A DNA stretch of 64,000 nt from Desulfatibacillum aliphaticivorans DSM 15576 (GTDB taxonomy: Bacteria; Desulfobacterota; Desulfobacteria; Desulfobacterales; Desulfatibacillaceae): positions 18,305-82,304 of the forward strand of contig NZ_KE386982.1 of the NCBI RefSeq assembly GCF_000429905.1. The letters are read 5' to 3'. Under the pieces are notes generated by a model, which ran no database searches, had not been told where the DNA came from, and worked only from the letters and a program-made list of their open reading frames with translations. The position numbers and the translations under genes were made by a program. Below, piece after piece: positions 1 through 8,319 of the stretch; positions within the stretch are counted from its first letter, which is position 1, and the number at the start of each line of letters is the position of its first letter.

Positions 1-158
1 ACGCCCGCACAAGCCAAACCCTGAAAGGCGCCCAATCCGTCAAACTGCATCAGGTGATTGAAAAACAGCCAAAATAACCCGTACAAAAAGGGAACGGCCG
101 CCAGTAAAACCAAAAACAAGCCGCTTAGCGCGCGGCTGACGCGAACGATTTTTTCCAA
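1..158 (-). CDS. Membrane protein, N-terminal part (cut by window edge)
   Basis: Only the first 52 codons of this leftward gene are in the window. A TTG start at 158 lies 8 nt after a GGAGG ribosome site (frame MEKIVRVSRALSG). The next residues form a strongly hydrophobic helix of roughly 20 residues followed by a loop, as in small multi-pass membrane proteins. It resembles the first helix of DUF2975-type proteins, but too little is visible to decide. A good sigma70-type promoter lies just upstream at 225-253. Confidence 0.5.
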   Translation of the reverse strand, partial: MEKIVRVSRALSGLFLVLLAAVPFLYGLFWLFFNHLMQFDGLGAFQGLACAG

Positions 159-224
159 AATACACGCCTCCTTCGTGGCTGTTAGTAAAAAATTAAGGCT
201 GGGCCTTTTCGCCATGGCAGGGTG

Positions 225-253
225 ATTATCAGTAAAAAATTATCGTTTGTCAA
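225..253 (-). promoter_or_regulatory. Sigma70-type promoter for the leftward membrane-protein gene
   Basis: On the minus strand TTGACA (248-253) is followed after exactly 17 nt by GATAAT (225-230). Two near-identical copies of AGTAAAAAATTA (184-195 and 230-241) flank the predicted start of transcription and may bind a regulator. Confidence 0.5.
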
Positions 254-374
254 TAATTTATTAATAAAAAACGGACGAAGTGAATGCTGAAGGCAACAGA
301 TGGAAGTCCCCCCAATAAAGAAACTGACTGCAAAGGGTTTCCTTCCTCAAGGGCGTGGCTTGGGTTTTTTCAGG

Positions 375-1601
375 CTACCCCACGGAAGTGAGGCTAACCG
401 GCGGCCTGGAACGGCCCTCTTGAAAGCGGGATGATGCAGGCTGTTTTTCAACGCTTCCATTTTTGGATGTTTTTGAAGCCGCCTGATAGATCTGGGGGGG
501 GACGTCTTTGGCCAAAGCCTGATAGGTCCTGGCATAAAGATTCTGCTTGTCCTGATCCGTGTCCTGAAACTTGTCCTTGATGACCAGAATTTCATCCAGG
601 GTGGTGAAGAACGCGTCCGTCACCTCCGGCGAAAAATGATTTCCTCTTCCTTCCTGGATGATCCGAATGGCCTCGATGCCTGAAAACGCCCTCTTGTAGG
701 GCCGTTCCGAGGTCAGTGCGTCAAACACGTCCGCAATGGCGGCTATTTGGCCGGCAATGGGGATTTGCCTGCCCTTAAGGCCTTGGGGGTATCCGGATCC
801 GTCCCATTTTTCGTGATGGGTCAAAGCGATCATTTCGGCCATGCGGATGAAGCCGCTTTGGGCGCCGGAAAGAATGCTGGCGCCGATCTGCGGATGCCTT
901 TTCATGATTTTCCATTCTTTGTCGGTCAAGGGCCCGGGCTTGAGCAGAATGCAGTCGGGGATGCCGATTTTACCGATGTCGTGCATGGGCGCGGAATACA
1001 GGATGGACTCCTGCACTCTTTTGTTGAATCCCATGGTTTTGGCGATGGCCGCCGCATAATGGCTCATACGGCGAATATGGGCGCCGGTCTCATTATCCCG
1101 GAATTCCGACGCCGCGGACAGCTTCACGATAGTTTCCAAAGAGGCGGTTTTCAATTGCCAGGTCTGCTGCTCGACCTTTTTTTCCAGGTTGCTTTGATAA
1201 TCCGCCAGCCTGCCGTGCATTCTTTTCAACTTTAAATGCAGCCGCACCCGAGCCAGGATCACTTCCTTATGCTCGGTCTTGGACAAGAAGTCGTCCACGC
1301 CCATTTCCAGGGCTTTGGCGTGGTTCTCCACCGTATCCCGGCCTGTAAACAGGATGATGGGAATGAGGAACGCCTGCGGTTGCTCCTTGATTTGCCTGGC
1401 AACCTCAAAACCATCCATGCCCGGCATGGATAAGTCCAGGATCACAAGGTCGATGCCGCCCTGGGCGACTATTCCCAATGCCTCTTCCCCTGAATAGACG
1501 GAGAGGAGGCGGTAGCCTTCCCGCTCAAGAATATGCTGCATCAAACGATGAATGGCAGGTTCATCGTCGACAAGCAGAATGTTGGCTTTGGATTGCTGCA
1601 T
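375..1601 (-). CDS. Response regulator with HD-GYP phosphodiesterase output
   Basis: A 408-residue RpfG-like two-domain protein. Residues 7-120 form a receiver domain with acidic residues DD at 12-13, phospho-acceptor D56 and K109. Residues 155-340 are an HD-GYP domain with the HD pair at 207-208, a second histidine pair at 262-263 and GYP at 270-272. The family hydrolyses cyclic di-GMP in the cytoplasm in answer to a sensor kinase. No kinase gene is adjacent, so the partner is elsewhere. The C-terminal 50 residues are polar and probably disordered. The ATG at 1601 follows a GGAGA-type ribosome site. A TGACA-N5-TGTCA palindrome lies 36 nt upstream. Confidence 0.93.
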   Translation of the reverse strand: MQQSKANILLVDDEPAIHRLMQHILEREGYRLLSVYSGEEALGIVAQGGIDLVILDLSMPGMDGFEVARQIKEQPQAFLIPIILFTGRDTVENHAKALEMGVDDFLSKTEHKEVILARVRLHLKLKRMHGRLADYQSNLEKKVEQQTWQLKTASLETIVKLSAASEFRDNETGAHIRRMSHYAAAIAKTMGFNKRVQESILYSAPMHDIGKIGIPDCILLKPGPLTDKEWKIMKRHPQIGASILSGAQSGFIRMAEMIALTHHEKWDGSGYPQGLKGRQIPIAGQIAAIADVFDALTSERPYKRAFSGIEAIRIIQEGRGNHFSPEVTDAFFTTLDEILVIKDKFQDTDQDKQNLYARTYQALAKDVPPQIYQAASKTSKNGSVEKQPASSRFQEGRSRPPVSLTSVG

Positions 1602-1934
1602 GAAATCCGTCTCCGATTATGACGTTCACTTCGGCCTGACAGGCCCTGTCAACGCTGACATCCAATAGATTATCTGAGCAACTATTTGAAATGCCGTGTT
1701 TTTGGTTTTGCCGGGAGCAGCCTGCATCCCCGGGCTATTTCGCCTGTGCATCACACTGGCGGCGGCGCAAGGGCGCCTTCCTGACTATTATTAATAATCG
1801 GCAGCAAAGGATTAAATCTTGACTATAAAGGAAAGGCTGTTCAGGCGATTCCAAAGGGGAGGAGTCTAATATTTTGTTTTTGATTATTATTTTGATGAGA
1901 AACGTTTTTTCGGCTTTCCCGGGGCGCAAGCGGC
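1602..1934. other. Intergenic region with a 15-bp palindrome
   Basis: This 333-nt gap between the HD-GYP gene and the J-domain gene holds no convincing gene. It contains the perfect odd palindrome TGACAGGCCCTGTCA at 1637-1651, in the expected operator position upstream of the HD-GYP start, and an AT-rich part around 1785-1900. No clear terminator was seen for the J-domain gene. Confidence 0.5.
1637..1651. promoter_or_regulatory. Palindromic operator candidate TGACA-N5-TGTCA
   Basis: TGACAGGCCCTGTCA is a perfect palindrome around a central C, 36 nt upstream of the HD-GYP start. The same TGACA-N5-TGTCA layout recurs at 6065-6079 in front of the two-CW regulator gene, so both may be bound by one regulator. 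This is inference from two sites. Confidence 0.3.
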
Positions 1935-2696
1935 TTAACCCGTCTTTTGGGGGATGGGAGCGTTCCTGGGCGGCGCCCATTTGCGGCCGTCGTAGCTCCA
2001 CTTGTCGGGGAGGCCCCTCTGGCTGCGCACCACGGGATTTTCAAGCCATTCCTTCATTTCCTCATAAGCGGCGTGCACCTTGCGGAAAAGAGCTGCGTCG
2101 CCTTTGTGGTCGGGGTGGTGGGCCATAACCTGTTTGCGGTAGGCGGACCGCAGGGCCTTTTGAGGGTCCGGGCCGATAACTTCGGATTTTTTCAACTTAA
2201 GAACGGACAGATGCCTTTGGCTGACCACCGGATGGGAGGCGTCCTGAGGACGAATCTGCCCCGGTTTGACCATGCTGGTGCGCGCCTGCTCCAATACGCT
2301 TTTGGAAGCCTGATGCCTGGACCTCAATTTGTCATGCTCCTTCCACCACAGCCGCCCCAACTGCTCCACAAGGTCTCCCAGGTCGTCCACCGGTTTTTTG
2401 CCCGGAGTGCGCTTCCATAGGTAGCTGTACACATGCGGGGCTCCCGAAGCCACCACGTGCAGCATGAGCGTGTCCCGGGTGAACGAAAAGGACGCGTATC
2501 TGGTATGCATGGCCCGCAGCAGATTCGCGGCCACTTCCAGGCGCCACAGCAGCTTCTGCCTGCAGGCTCTGGAGCAATATTTTCTCCGCCCCATGTTTTG
2601 ATCCGTACCGCAGGCCTGGCAGGTATAAACCTTTTTACGGCCTGGAACTGCAGGGAGCATATTTTGGGGGCCGGAGCCCATTTTCACATGACTCAT
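1935..2696 (-). CDS. J-domain (DnaJ-like) protein with N-terminal zinc motif
   Basis: A 253-residue protein. Near the N terminus (about residues 25-50) is a Cys-rich motif of the CxxC...CxxxC kind, probably zinc binding (TCQACG...YCSRAC). The C-terminal 90 residues hold a J domain with the diagnostic HPD loop (AHHPDHKGD). J domains stimulate Hsp70 ATPase; the zinc part may hold a client. The ATG at 2696 is preferred to an upstream TTG at 2714. It is downstream of the O-antigen-ligase-like gene on the same strand with a 25-nt gap, so both may be cotranscribed. Full family identity beyond the J domain is not known. Confidence 0.8.
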   Translation of the reverse strand: MSHVKMGSGPQNMLPAVPGRKKVYTCQACGTDQNMGRRKYCSRACRQKLLWRLEVAANLLRAMHTRYASFSFTRDTLMLHVVASGAPHVYSYLWKRTPGKKPVDDLGDLVEQLGRLWWKEHDKLRSRHQASKSVLEQARTSMVKPGQIRPQDASHPVVSQRHLSVLKLKKSEVIGPDPQKALRSAYRKQVMAHHPDHKGDAALFRKVHAAYEEMKEWLENPVVRSQRGLPDKWSYDGRKWAPPRNAPIPQKTG

Positions 2697-2721
2697 GGCT
2701 TCATCCGCGTACAATAAAAAC

Positions 2722-5013
2722 TTACTGCGTTGCTTTGGGTTGCTTTTCCGCCTTTTTCAGGGCGTCGGCGATTTGCAAGTAACGAAGGCCCTTTTCCTTC
2801 TGGCCGATTTGCATCAATAAATGCCCCGCATTCCGGTTCGCCCGGGTCCAGCCGGGGGCTAATACGGCGCACTTTTCAAAGGCCGTGGCCGCTTTTTCAA
2901 AATCCCGGGCCTTGAACGCGGCCACGCCCAGATTCATCCAGATCTGGGGATTTTGGTCGTCCAGCTCCGCAGCCTTTGTAAAGGCTTCCACGGCTTCCGG
3001 AATTTTTCCCGTATTCATCTGCACGTTGCCGATGTTATTATGGACTTTGGCATAGTCGGGTTTGATTTGCAGCACCTTGTTGTAAACCTCCAGGGCTTTC
3101 TCGTTTTCTCCCATGGTCCCGTAGGCCACGCCCAGATTCAGCAAGGCGTTCATATGATAGGGATAGGCCTGAACGACCTTTTCCAGTTCGGGCGCCGCCT
3201 TTTCCGGCATTTGTTTTTCCAGGTACGCCCTGCCTAAATACGAACGCACCTTTACCCTGTATGGATCGGCCGCCAATACCTGGTTGCCTTTTGAGATGAC
3301 CAGGTTCCAGTTTCCTGCGGACTCGCCCACATCCAGCCATTTGTACTGCTCATCCGCTTTCATGGCCCGGCTTCCCGCCCAGCCGGCGGCTATCAACAGC
3401 CCGGTGAATGCAACGCCGCAAATCAGCCAGACCGGGGCGGGCGGCGCCACTATGCGAGGAGGCTTTTCCTCATATTTGGGATCCCAGCGCGCCAGCATCG
3501 CCAGATAAAGGCTTACGACCAATAAAGGGGCCATCCTTTGAAACGGAAAGGACGCCGCAGCGTTTAAGCTAATGCCGGCCAGGCAGGCTGCAAGGGCGAT
3601 CACGAGAAATTTTTCTTCCCCGTTTTCCTTCCTGAAAAGCCTGAGCAGGATTAAAAACGCTGAAACGCCGAGCCACAGGACCATGATAAGCCCGGGCAGG
3701 CCCAACTCCGCCGCAATCTGCAGGTAGTCGTTATGCACATTGGATAGTTGGGACTCCTCCGAAAACGCCCCTTCCACCTTCGCCCTCCGGGAGTAAATGG
3801 GGTAAAGCACCTTGTGGGAGCCCATCCCGACCCCAAGCAGGGGGTGGTCCTTGATCATCGCCAGGGTATTTGCCCAAATGTCCAGGCGCAATCTTTTGGA
3901 GGCGTCATACTTCCGGGGCGCCGCCGGAGAATCTTGCTTTTTATCCGCCGGAGCCTGCGTTTCGGGGCTCGTCCCGGGACTCTCCAAATCTGATTGACTG
4001 AGCGCCGAAACTCTCTGGAAAACCTTGCCGAATTGCCATTCAAAGCCCTTGGGCCCGCAATTGAACAAAACCAGAAAAAGCGCCAGGCACACGGCAAGGG
4101 AGATCATTTTTCCCCGATTCATGCCTATGGCGCCTGATTTGACTTTGTAAACAAGCAGCAGCGCCGCGAATACGGCGATTTGCAGAAGCAGGCAAAGCCA
4201 ACCCGTTCTGTTGGAGGTGTAAAACAGATAATTCAGCATGCAGGTTGTACAGACAAGGAACGCAGCGGCCGGCCAGCCCCTTTTTTCCTGTAAAAAAAAG
4301 CCGACGCCCAGGGGCAGGGTCAAGACGATGAAGTGGACCGCCATGTTCCGGTTGGTGAAGGTGGAGGCGGGAGGCTCCGCCTGCTTGACGCCGAACCAGT
4401 TTTCCCCGCCCATATGCTGCAGGACGTCTCCTCCCAGATGTTGCAGTATGCCTAGCAGGGCAACGGCCGTTCCGGATAAAAAGAGCCCTTTCAGCAACAA
4501 AAGCCGCCGTTCCCTGGAATCCGGAACATTGAATGCCGCCGAGAAAAAAAACAGGCACGCAACCCAGGGAAGCCAGATTGTAACAGCCTCATAGGCGTTC
4601 GCCGCCCAGAAGATGCTAAGGCCGCCCCACAGGGTCAGAGCCGCCAGGGGAAAAAAAACCGTGGGGGGCGCAACGGCGCTTTTGGGGGAAAAGTAGCTTT
4701 TCAGGCAAAAGACGGCGCTTAACAGCAAGGCGCCGATAATGAAGAAAACCGTCTGAGGCAGGTTGGTCTGGTCGTATAAAGCAGGCCGGACGGCGAACGG
4801 CGTCAGCGCAACGATTGCAAAAAGAATCATGGTTGACGCTTTATCCAGGATGCGGGCCAGCTCCGACGGCGAAGCCGCCCCTTCGCCGGCGCCCGCTGCA
4901 ATTTCCCGTTCTATTTCCTTGACCGGAGCTCCCAGGTGGGAGGCCATTTTGGAGACGGACATATGGCCGTGATTGCGGGCTATGAACTTCCTTTGTTTAT
5001 TGGAAAGCGTCAC
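2722..5013 (-). CDS. O-antigen ligase-like membrane protein with C-terminal TPR repeats
   Basis: A 763-residue protein. About residues 60-500 hold a dozen hydrophobic segments; the large periplasmic loop contains the Wzy/WaaL-type motif region (HPLLGVGMGSHKV, then NVHNDYLQIAAELG) typical of the O-antigen ligase family PF04932. Residues about 590-750 form roughly four TPR repeats. Such proteins join or polymerise surface sugars, or glycosylate proteins, in the inner membrane. The first 40 residues (QRKFIARNHGHMSVSKMASH) look like a cytoplasmic helix-turn-helix segment, which is odd for this family. A GTG start at 5013 follows GGGGA by 7 nt. No polysaccharide genes are adjacent, so the substrate is unknown. 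Confidence 0.85.
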   Translation of the reverse strand: MTLSNKQRKFIARNHGHMSVSKMASHLGAPVKEIEREIAAGAGEGAASPSELARILDKASTMILFAIVALTPFAVRPALYDQTNLPQTVFFIIGALLLSAVFCLKSYFSPKSAVAPPTVFFPLAALTLWGGLSIFWAANAYEAVTIWLPWVACLFFFSAAFNVPDSRERRLLLLKGLFLSGTAVALLGILQHLGGDVLQHMGGENWFGVKQAEPPASTFTNRNMAVHFIVLTLPLGVGFFLQEKRGWPAAAFLVCTTCMLNYLFYTSNRTGWLCLLLQIAVFAALLLVYKVKSGAIGMNRGKMISLAVCLALFLVLFNCGPKGFEWQFGKVFQRVSALSQSDLESPGTSPETQAPADKKQDSPAAPRKYDASKRLRLDIWANTLAMIKDHPLLGVGMGSHKVLYPIYSRRAKVEGAFSEESQLSNVHNDYLQIAAELGLPGLIMVLWLGVSAFLILLRLFRKENGEEKFLVIALAACLAGISLNAAASFPFQRMAPLLVVSLYLAMLARWDPKYEEKPPRIVAPPAPVWLICGVAFTGLLIAAGWAGSRAMKADEQYKWLDVGESAGNWNLVISKGNQVLAADPYRVKVRSYLGRAYLEKQMPEKAAPELEKVVQAYPYHMNALLNLGVAYGTMGENEKALEVYNKVLQIKPDYAKVHNNIGNVQMNTGKIPEAVEAFTKAAELDDQNPQIWMNLGVAAFKARDFEKAATAFEKCAVLAPGWTRANRNAGHLLMQIGQKEKGLRYLQIADALKKAEKQPKATQ

Positions 5014-5207
5014 AAGACATTCCCCTGTTTGGTTATGGCCTCCCGTTCAAACGCACCCGTGCGAGTCAAGCGGGGCTGAATAATAGCAGGCTTGAAAAAG
5101 TTTTTCAAAACAATGTGGAAGTTTTAACAGAGGACGGCGGCGGGGGCCTCGGTTGTTCGGCGCAGGGGGCGAATTTCCCTTGCGCCGAACCAAGCCGAGC
5201 GCGAGGC

Positions 5208-5555
5208 CTACAGCTCCGGCGGGCCGTCCGGAATCAGGCAGACGAAAAACAGGGGCGTTTCCCCGGAGCAGCGCAGTTGATGCTCCTCCTCGCCGGGGAT
5301 GAATGCGGCGGCGCCGGCGCGGACGGGAACCCATTCCCCCTCCCTGTATATTTCGCCGAATCCTGCATGGATGAATATCTCGTGCTCCCAGGCGTGGCTG
5401 TGCCGGGGCGTGGCCGCGCCTGGCGGCAGTTCAAACAGACGCATGCAGAAATTTTCCGCGCCGTCTTTTTTCCCGACTAAAACGCGCCCCTTGACGCCTT
5501 TGGCCGGCTCAGGGAACTCCACAGGGTCGATTTCAGTAAAATGAACTATCTTCAT
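5208..5555 (-). CDS. Cupin-domain protein
   Basis: A 115-residue single cupin barrel. The conserved metal-site motif is visible as PRHSHAWEHEIFI followed by the second motif around PGEEEHQLRC, giving the three His and one Glu ligands of the family. Function is not set by the fold: it may be a small metal-binding sensor or enzyme. It starts 3 nt after the two-CW regulator gene ends, so they form a two-gene unit and the cupin may sense or process the ligand of that regulator. The ATG at 5555 follows GGAG by 6 nt. Confidence 0.85.
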   Translation of the reverse strand: MKIVHFTEIDPVEFPEPAKGVKGRVLVGKKDGAENFCMRLFELPPGAATPRHSHAWEHEIFIHAGFGEIYREGEWVPVRAGAAAFIPGEEEHQLRCSGETPLFFVCLIPDGPPEL

Positions 5556-5558
5556 GCT

Positions 5559-6023
5559 CTACTCCTTCTTGGATGTGTTAACATCTTTGTGCATCAAAGC
5601 AGGTTCCGCACCTTCCGGCTCAATCTCCAGCACCTCCGGAGCGCACTCCCCCAGCATGGCTGTCAACACGGGGCAACGCCTGCATTGGGCCATTTTTTCG
5701 CCCCAGTCCGAGCACACCTGGCCCCCGCACACGGTCCCGTTGATGAACCAACACAAGGCGCCCGCCTTGAACTCCCAGGCCGGGCATTTGCTTTTCAAAT
5801 GGCTGGGGCATTTATTGATGGTCCAGCACGCCTTTCTGGGAACCTTGCTTCCCCGGCGGCGGGTTAAAAGAAAATACAGCTGTCTTTCCACGTGGGGCGG
5901 GACGTTTCTCCATCCCTGTTCATAGCTGTGCACCGCCTTGACTGAGACGCCTAAAATCTGAGCCATTTCCGTCTGTGTCTTAGCTAAAATGCTGCGGGCG
6001 TTGGTGAAGCCTTTGCGGGTCAT
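5559..6023 (-). CDS. Helix-turn-helix protein with two-CW cysteine motif
   Basis: A 154-residue protein. An N-terminal helix-turn-helix of the XRE kind (residues about 8-35, TQTEMAQILGVSVKAVHSYEQ) is followed by a cysteine-rich part with two CW motifs (KACWTINKC and ALCWFINGTVC) and further Cys pairs, fitting the two-CW family of anaerobes. The cysteines probably bind a metal or Fe-S cluster, which would make it a redox- or metal-responsive regulator. The start at 6023 fits the family N terminus (MTRKGF); an in-frame ATG at 6080 lies inside a palindrome and is less likely. The cupin gene follows at once. Confidence 0.8.
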   Translation of the reverse strand: MTRKGFTNARSILAKTQTEMAQILGVSVKAVHSYEQGWRNVPPHVERQLYFLLTRRRGSKVPRKACWTINKCPSHLKSKCPAWEFKAGALCWFINGTVCGGQVCSDWGEKMAQCRRCPVLTAMLGECAPEVLEIEPEGAEPALMHKDVNTSKKE

Positions 6024-6064
6024 GAGGCCTGGACTTTCTTTTGGACAATCGGTAAAAAAGTAAT

Positions 6065-6079
6065 TGACACACTGTGTCA
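6065..6079. promoter_or_regulatory. Palindromic operator candidate for the two-CW regulator
   Basis: TGACACACTGTGTCA is a perfect 15-bp palindrome around one base, 42 nt upstream of the chosen start of the two-CW gene. This is a typical place for autoregulation by the helix-turn-helix protein encoded there. Confidence 0.4.
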
Positions 6080-6252
6080 TCGGTGATAGGCTGTTTCCTA
6101 CAGTGTGGTAGCTCTCAGTACTGTCATATCAAGTCTGCTCTGTCAACGCAAAGGCGCAGTTTCAAGCACAACCATTTGATTTTTTTATCCTAAAGAATAT
6201 GTATAGCAGGGTAATCCCGACAGGGCGGCAATCTAAGGCGTTTTATTTAGAC

Positions 6253-6262
6253 CGAACGTTCG
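6253..6262. promoter_or_regulatory. TetR-type operator candidate CGAACGTTCG
   Basis: A perfect 10-bp palindrome of the kind bound by many TetR proteins, 71 nt upstream of the GMC gene. The second gene of the same operon encodes a TetR regulator, so autoregulation of the operon here is a natural inference. Confidence 0.45.
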
Positions 6263-6333
6263 AGATAACTCGGGCGCGCTGAAAAAATTCATTGCAAAGG
6301 GCTTTTTGTTAAACCCAAATCAGGGAGGGAAGT

Positions 6334-7668
6334 ATGAGCGTTTCAACCATGTCCTACGATGCCATCGTCGTAGGCTCCGGGCCCGGGGGGGCCACGGTCG
6401 CCAAGGAGTTGGCGGCAAAGGGCCAAAAGGTCCTGATGATGGATTGGGGCGGAGACGAACCCATTCAAGGCAGCTACCTGCAGGCGGCTGAAATGGGATT
6501 GGTCCCCGGAAAAAGTCTCCTGTTCACCTACAAGGGCCTTTCCATGGTGCGGGGCATTACGGCGGGCGGCAGCTCGATTTTGTATTACGCCACGGCCTTT
6601 GAGCCTCCTTTGGAAATGCTCCGGGGCTACGGAGTGGATATCGAGGAGGAAGTCCGGCAGGTCAAAGAGGAATTGCCCATTGCCCCTTTAAAGGACAGCC
6701 TGATCGGCCCCATGGCCAAACGCATTATGGAGAGCGCCCGGGAATTGGGCTACGACTGGCATCCTTTGAACAAATACGTCTACCAGGACAAGTGCCGGGC
6801 CGATTGCGACAAATGCAACCTGGGTTGCCCCTACGGCGCCAAGTGGAGCGCCCGCATGTTTGTGGACGAGTTCAAGACGCACACAAATTGTCGGTTCATC
6901 GCCCGGGCCAAGACCCGCAAGGTGCTGGTTGAAAACGGAAAGGCCGTGGGTGTGGAATACTCCGCGGGCGGGCAGACCCAAAAGGCTTACGCTCCGGTGG
7001 TGATTCTGGGGGCCGGAGGCATTGGAACGCCCGTGATTCTGCGCGCCAGCGGAATATACGCAGCGGGCTACGATTATTTTTTCGACCCCCTGATCTGCGT
7101 CATGGGAACCATCCCTGAAGACCTTGGAGGCAGGGAATTCCCCATGGCCACGGGCGCGCACATGTCGGACGAAGGATACGTCATGACCGACATGACCGTG
7201 CCCAAAGTCGCCTATCAGGGCTTTACCGCTCAAGTGGGGCGGGCGCACAAGCTTTTCAGCCACTCCCGCACCTTGCAGATCATGATCAAAGCCAAGGACA
7301 CCCTGGGCGGAAAGCTCACGGACGCCGGCGGAGTGCGCAAAAAGCTCATCCCCCAGGACGACGCCAAGCTCATGAAAGGCTACGAACGGGCCAAGGAAAT
7401 CCTCAAGAACACCGGGGCCAAGGATATTTACAAGTCCTGGTGCATCGCAGCCCATCCTGGAGGAACCGCCAAGATCGGGGACATTGTGGATCCCGACCTC
7501 AAAACCTTTAAATATGACAATTTGTACGTTTGCGACTGTTCGGTCATCCCCGAGGCATGGGGGCTGCCGCCTTCGTTGACTCTGGTGGCCTTGGGCAAAA
7601 GGCTCGCCAGTCATCTTGCGGCCGAACCAAATAATGAGGAAAGGGATTCTCAGGCTCATGCTGCCTAA
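6334..7668 (+). CDS. GMC-type FAD oxidoreductase with a four-cysteine cluster motif
   Basis: A 444-residue flavoprotein. The dinucleotide fold is at residues 10-40 (VVGSGPGGATVAKE). At 154-165 lies C-x3-C-x2-C-x3-C (CRADCDKCNLGC), a pattern that could bind an Fe-S cluster or zinc. The C terminus has the GMC signature region with a conserved histidine (AAHPGGTAKIGD) and a final VIPEAWGLPPSLT segment. GMC enzymes oxidise alcohols or reduce related groups with FAD. Here it leads an operon of aryl-CoA-reductase-like genes, suggesting a redox step on the same substrate or electron delivery. The ATG follows GGAGGG. Confidence 0.85.
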   Translation: MSVSTMSYDAIVVGSGPGGATVAKELAAKGQKVLMMDWGGDEPIQGSYLQAAEMGLVPGKSLLFTYKGLSMVRGITAGGSSILYYATAFEPPLEMLRGYGVDIEEEVRQVKEELPIAPLKDSLIGPMAKRIMESARELGYDWHPLNKYVYQDKCRADCDKCNLGCPYGAKWSARMFVDEFKTHTNCRFIARAKTRKVLVENGKAVGVEYSAGGQTQKAYAPVVILGAGGIGTPVILRASGIYAAGYDYFFDPLICVMGTIPEDLGGREFPMATGAHMSDEGYVMTDMTVPKVAYQGFTAQVGRAHKLFSHSRTLQIMIKAKDTLGGKLTDAGGVRKKLIPQDDAKLMKGYERAKEILKNTGAKDIYKSWCIAAHPGGTAKIGDIVDPDLKTFKYDNLYVCDCSVIPEAWGLPPSLTLVALGKRLASHLAAEPNNEERDSQAHAA

Positions 7669-7680
7669 AACGAGGTTTTC

Positions 7681-8319
7681 ATGCCCAAAATAGTGGACCA
7701 TGACAAGTACAGGGAAGAGCTTCTGGGGGGGTGTTTTGAACTGTTTTCCGATAAAGGCTATTCCAACGTGACCATGCGCCAGATCGCCAAGCGCCTGGGC
7801 ATATCCACGGGGGCCTTGTATCATTATTTCCCGACGAAACAATCCATCCTGGACCAGATGTTTCAGTACATGGGCAAAAAGGACGTGGAGGAAGTCACCC
7901 AGGCGCCCTCCTTGTCCGGAACGTTTGAAGAGCGCATCAGCCGCTTCCTGGAGTTTTTTCAGGTTAAGGAATCGGCCTTCGGCAAAATGCTGCTTCTTTC
8001 CATCGATTTTGTCCGCTGCCACGATACGGCGCAGGCGCGTCAGACCGCCCGCCAGTGGCTGGATTACTACATCCGGAACATGGCCGTGTATCTGGGCCTG
8101 CCAAGCCAGGTGGCTGAATTCACAGCCACCTTTCTGGGCGGCCTGGTGTATCAAAACCGGCTTGTGCCCGGCTCCGTTTCCCTGCCCGATCAATTAGCGC
8201 TCCTGAAGGACGTGCTCATGGTGTATTTGGGCGAACACGAGAACCCTGAAAACAGGCTGTGCAAACTGTGTCCCTTCATGACCGACCATCATCTAATCGA
8301 CGCCGAGGAGGTATCGTAA
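7681..8319 (+). CDS. TetR-family transcriptional regulator
   Basis: A 212-residue protein with a classic TetR helix-turn-helix at residues 10-60 (TMRQIAKRLGISTGALYHYF). The rest is the variable ligand-binding domain. It lies 12 nt after the GMC gene, and its stop overlaps the next start by one base (TAATG), so it is inside the operon it probably controls. The inducer is likely a CoA ester or free acid of the pathway. A palindrome at 6253-6262 is a possible operator. Confidence 0.93.
   Translation: MPKIVDHDKYREELLGGCFELFSDKGYSNVTMRQIAKRLGISTGALYHYFPTKQSILDQMFQYMGKKDVEEVTQAPSLSGTFEERISRFLEFFQVKESAFGKMLLLSIDFVRCHDTAQARQTARQWLDYYIRNMAVYLGLPSQVAEFTATFLGGLVYQNRLVPGSVSLPDQLALLKDVLMVYLGEHENPENRLCKLCPFMTDHHLIDAEEVS

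Larger units (their letters stand above)
6024..6333. other. Divergent promoter region between the two-CW regulator and the GMC operon
   Basis: This 310-nt gap holds the TGACA-N5-TGTCA palindrome (6065-6079), a further CTAC-N6-GTAG inverted repeat near 6098, and CGAACGTTCG (6253-6262). No gene is seen. It must contain promoters for both divergent units. Confidence 0.6.

Noticed and set aside
6688..8193. A 501-codon open frame on the minus strand
   Set aside because: It is the antisense shadow of the GMC and TetR genes; the plus-strand frames have clear family motifs and ribosome sites.
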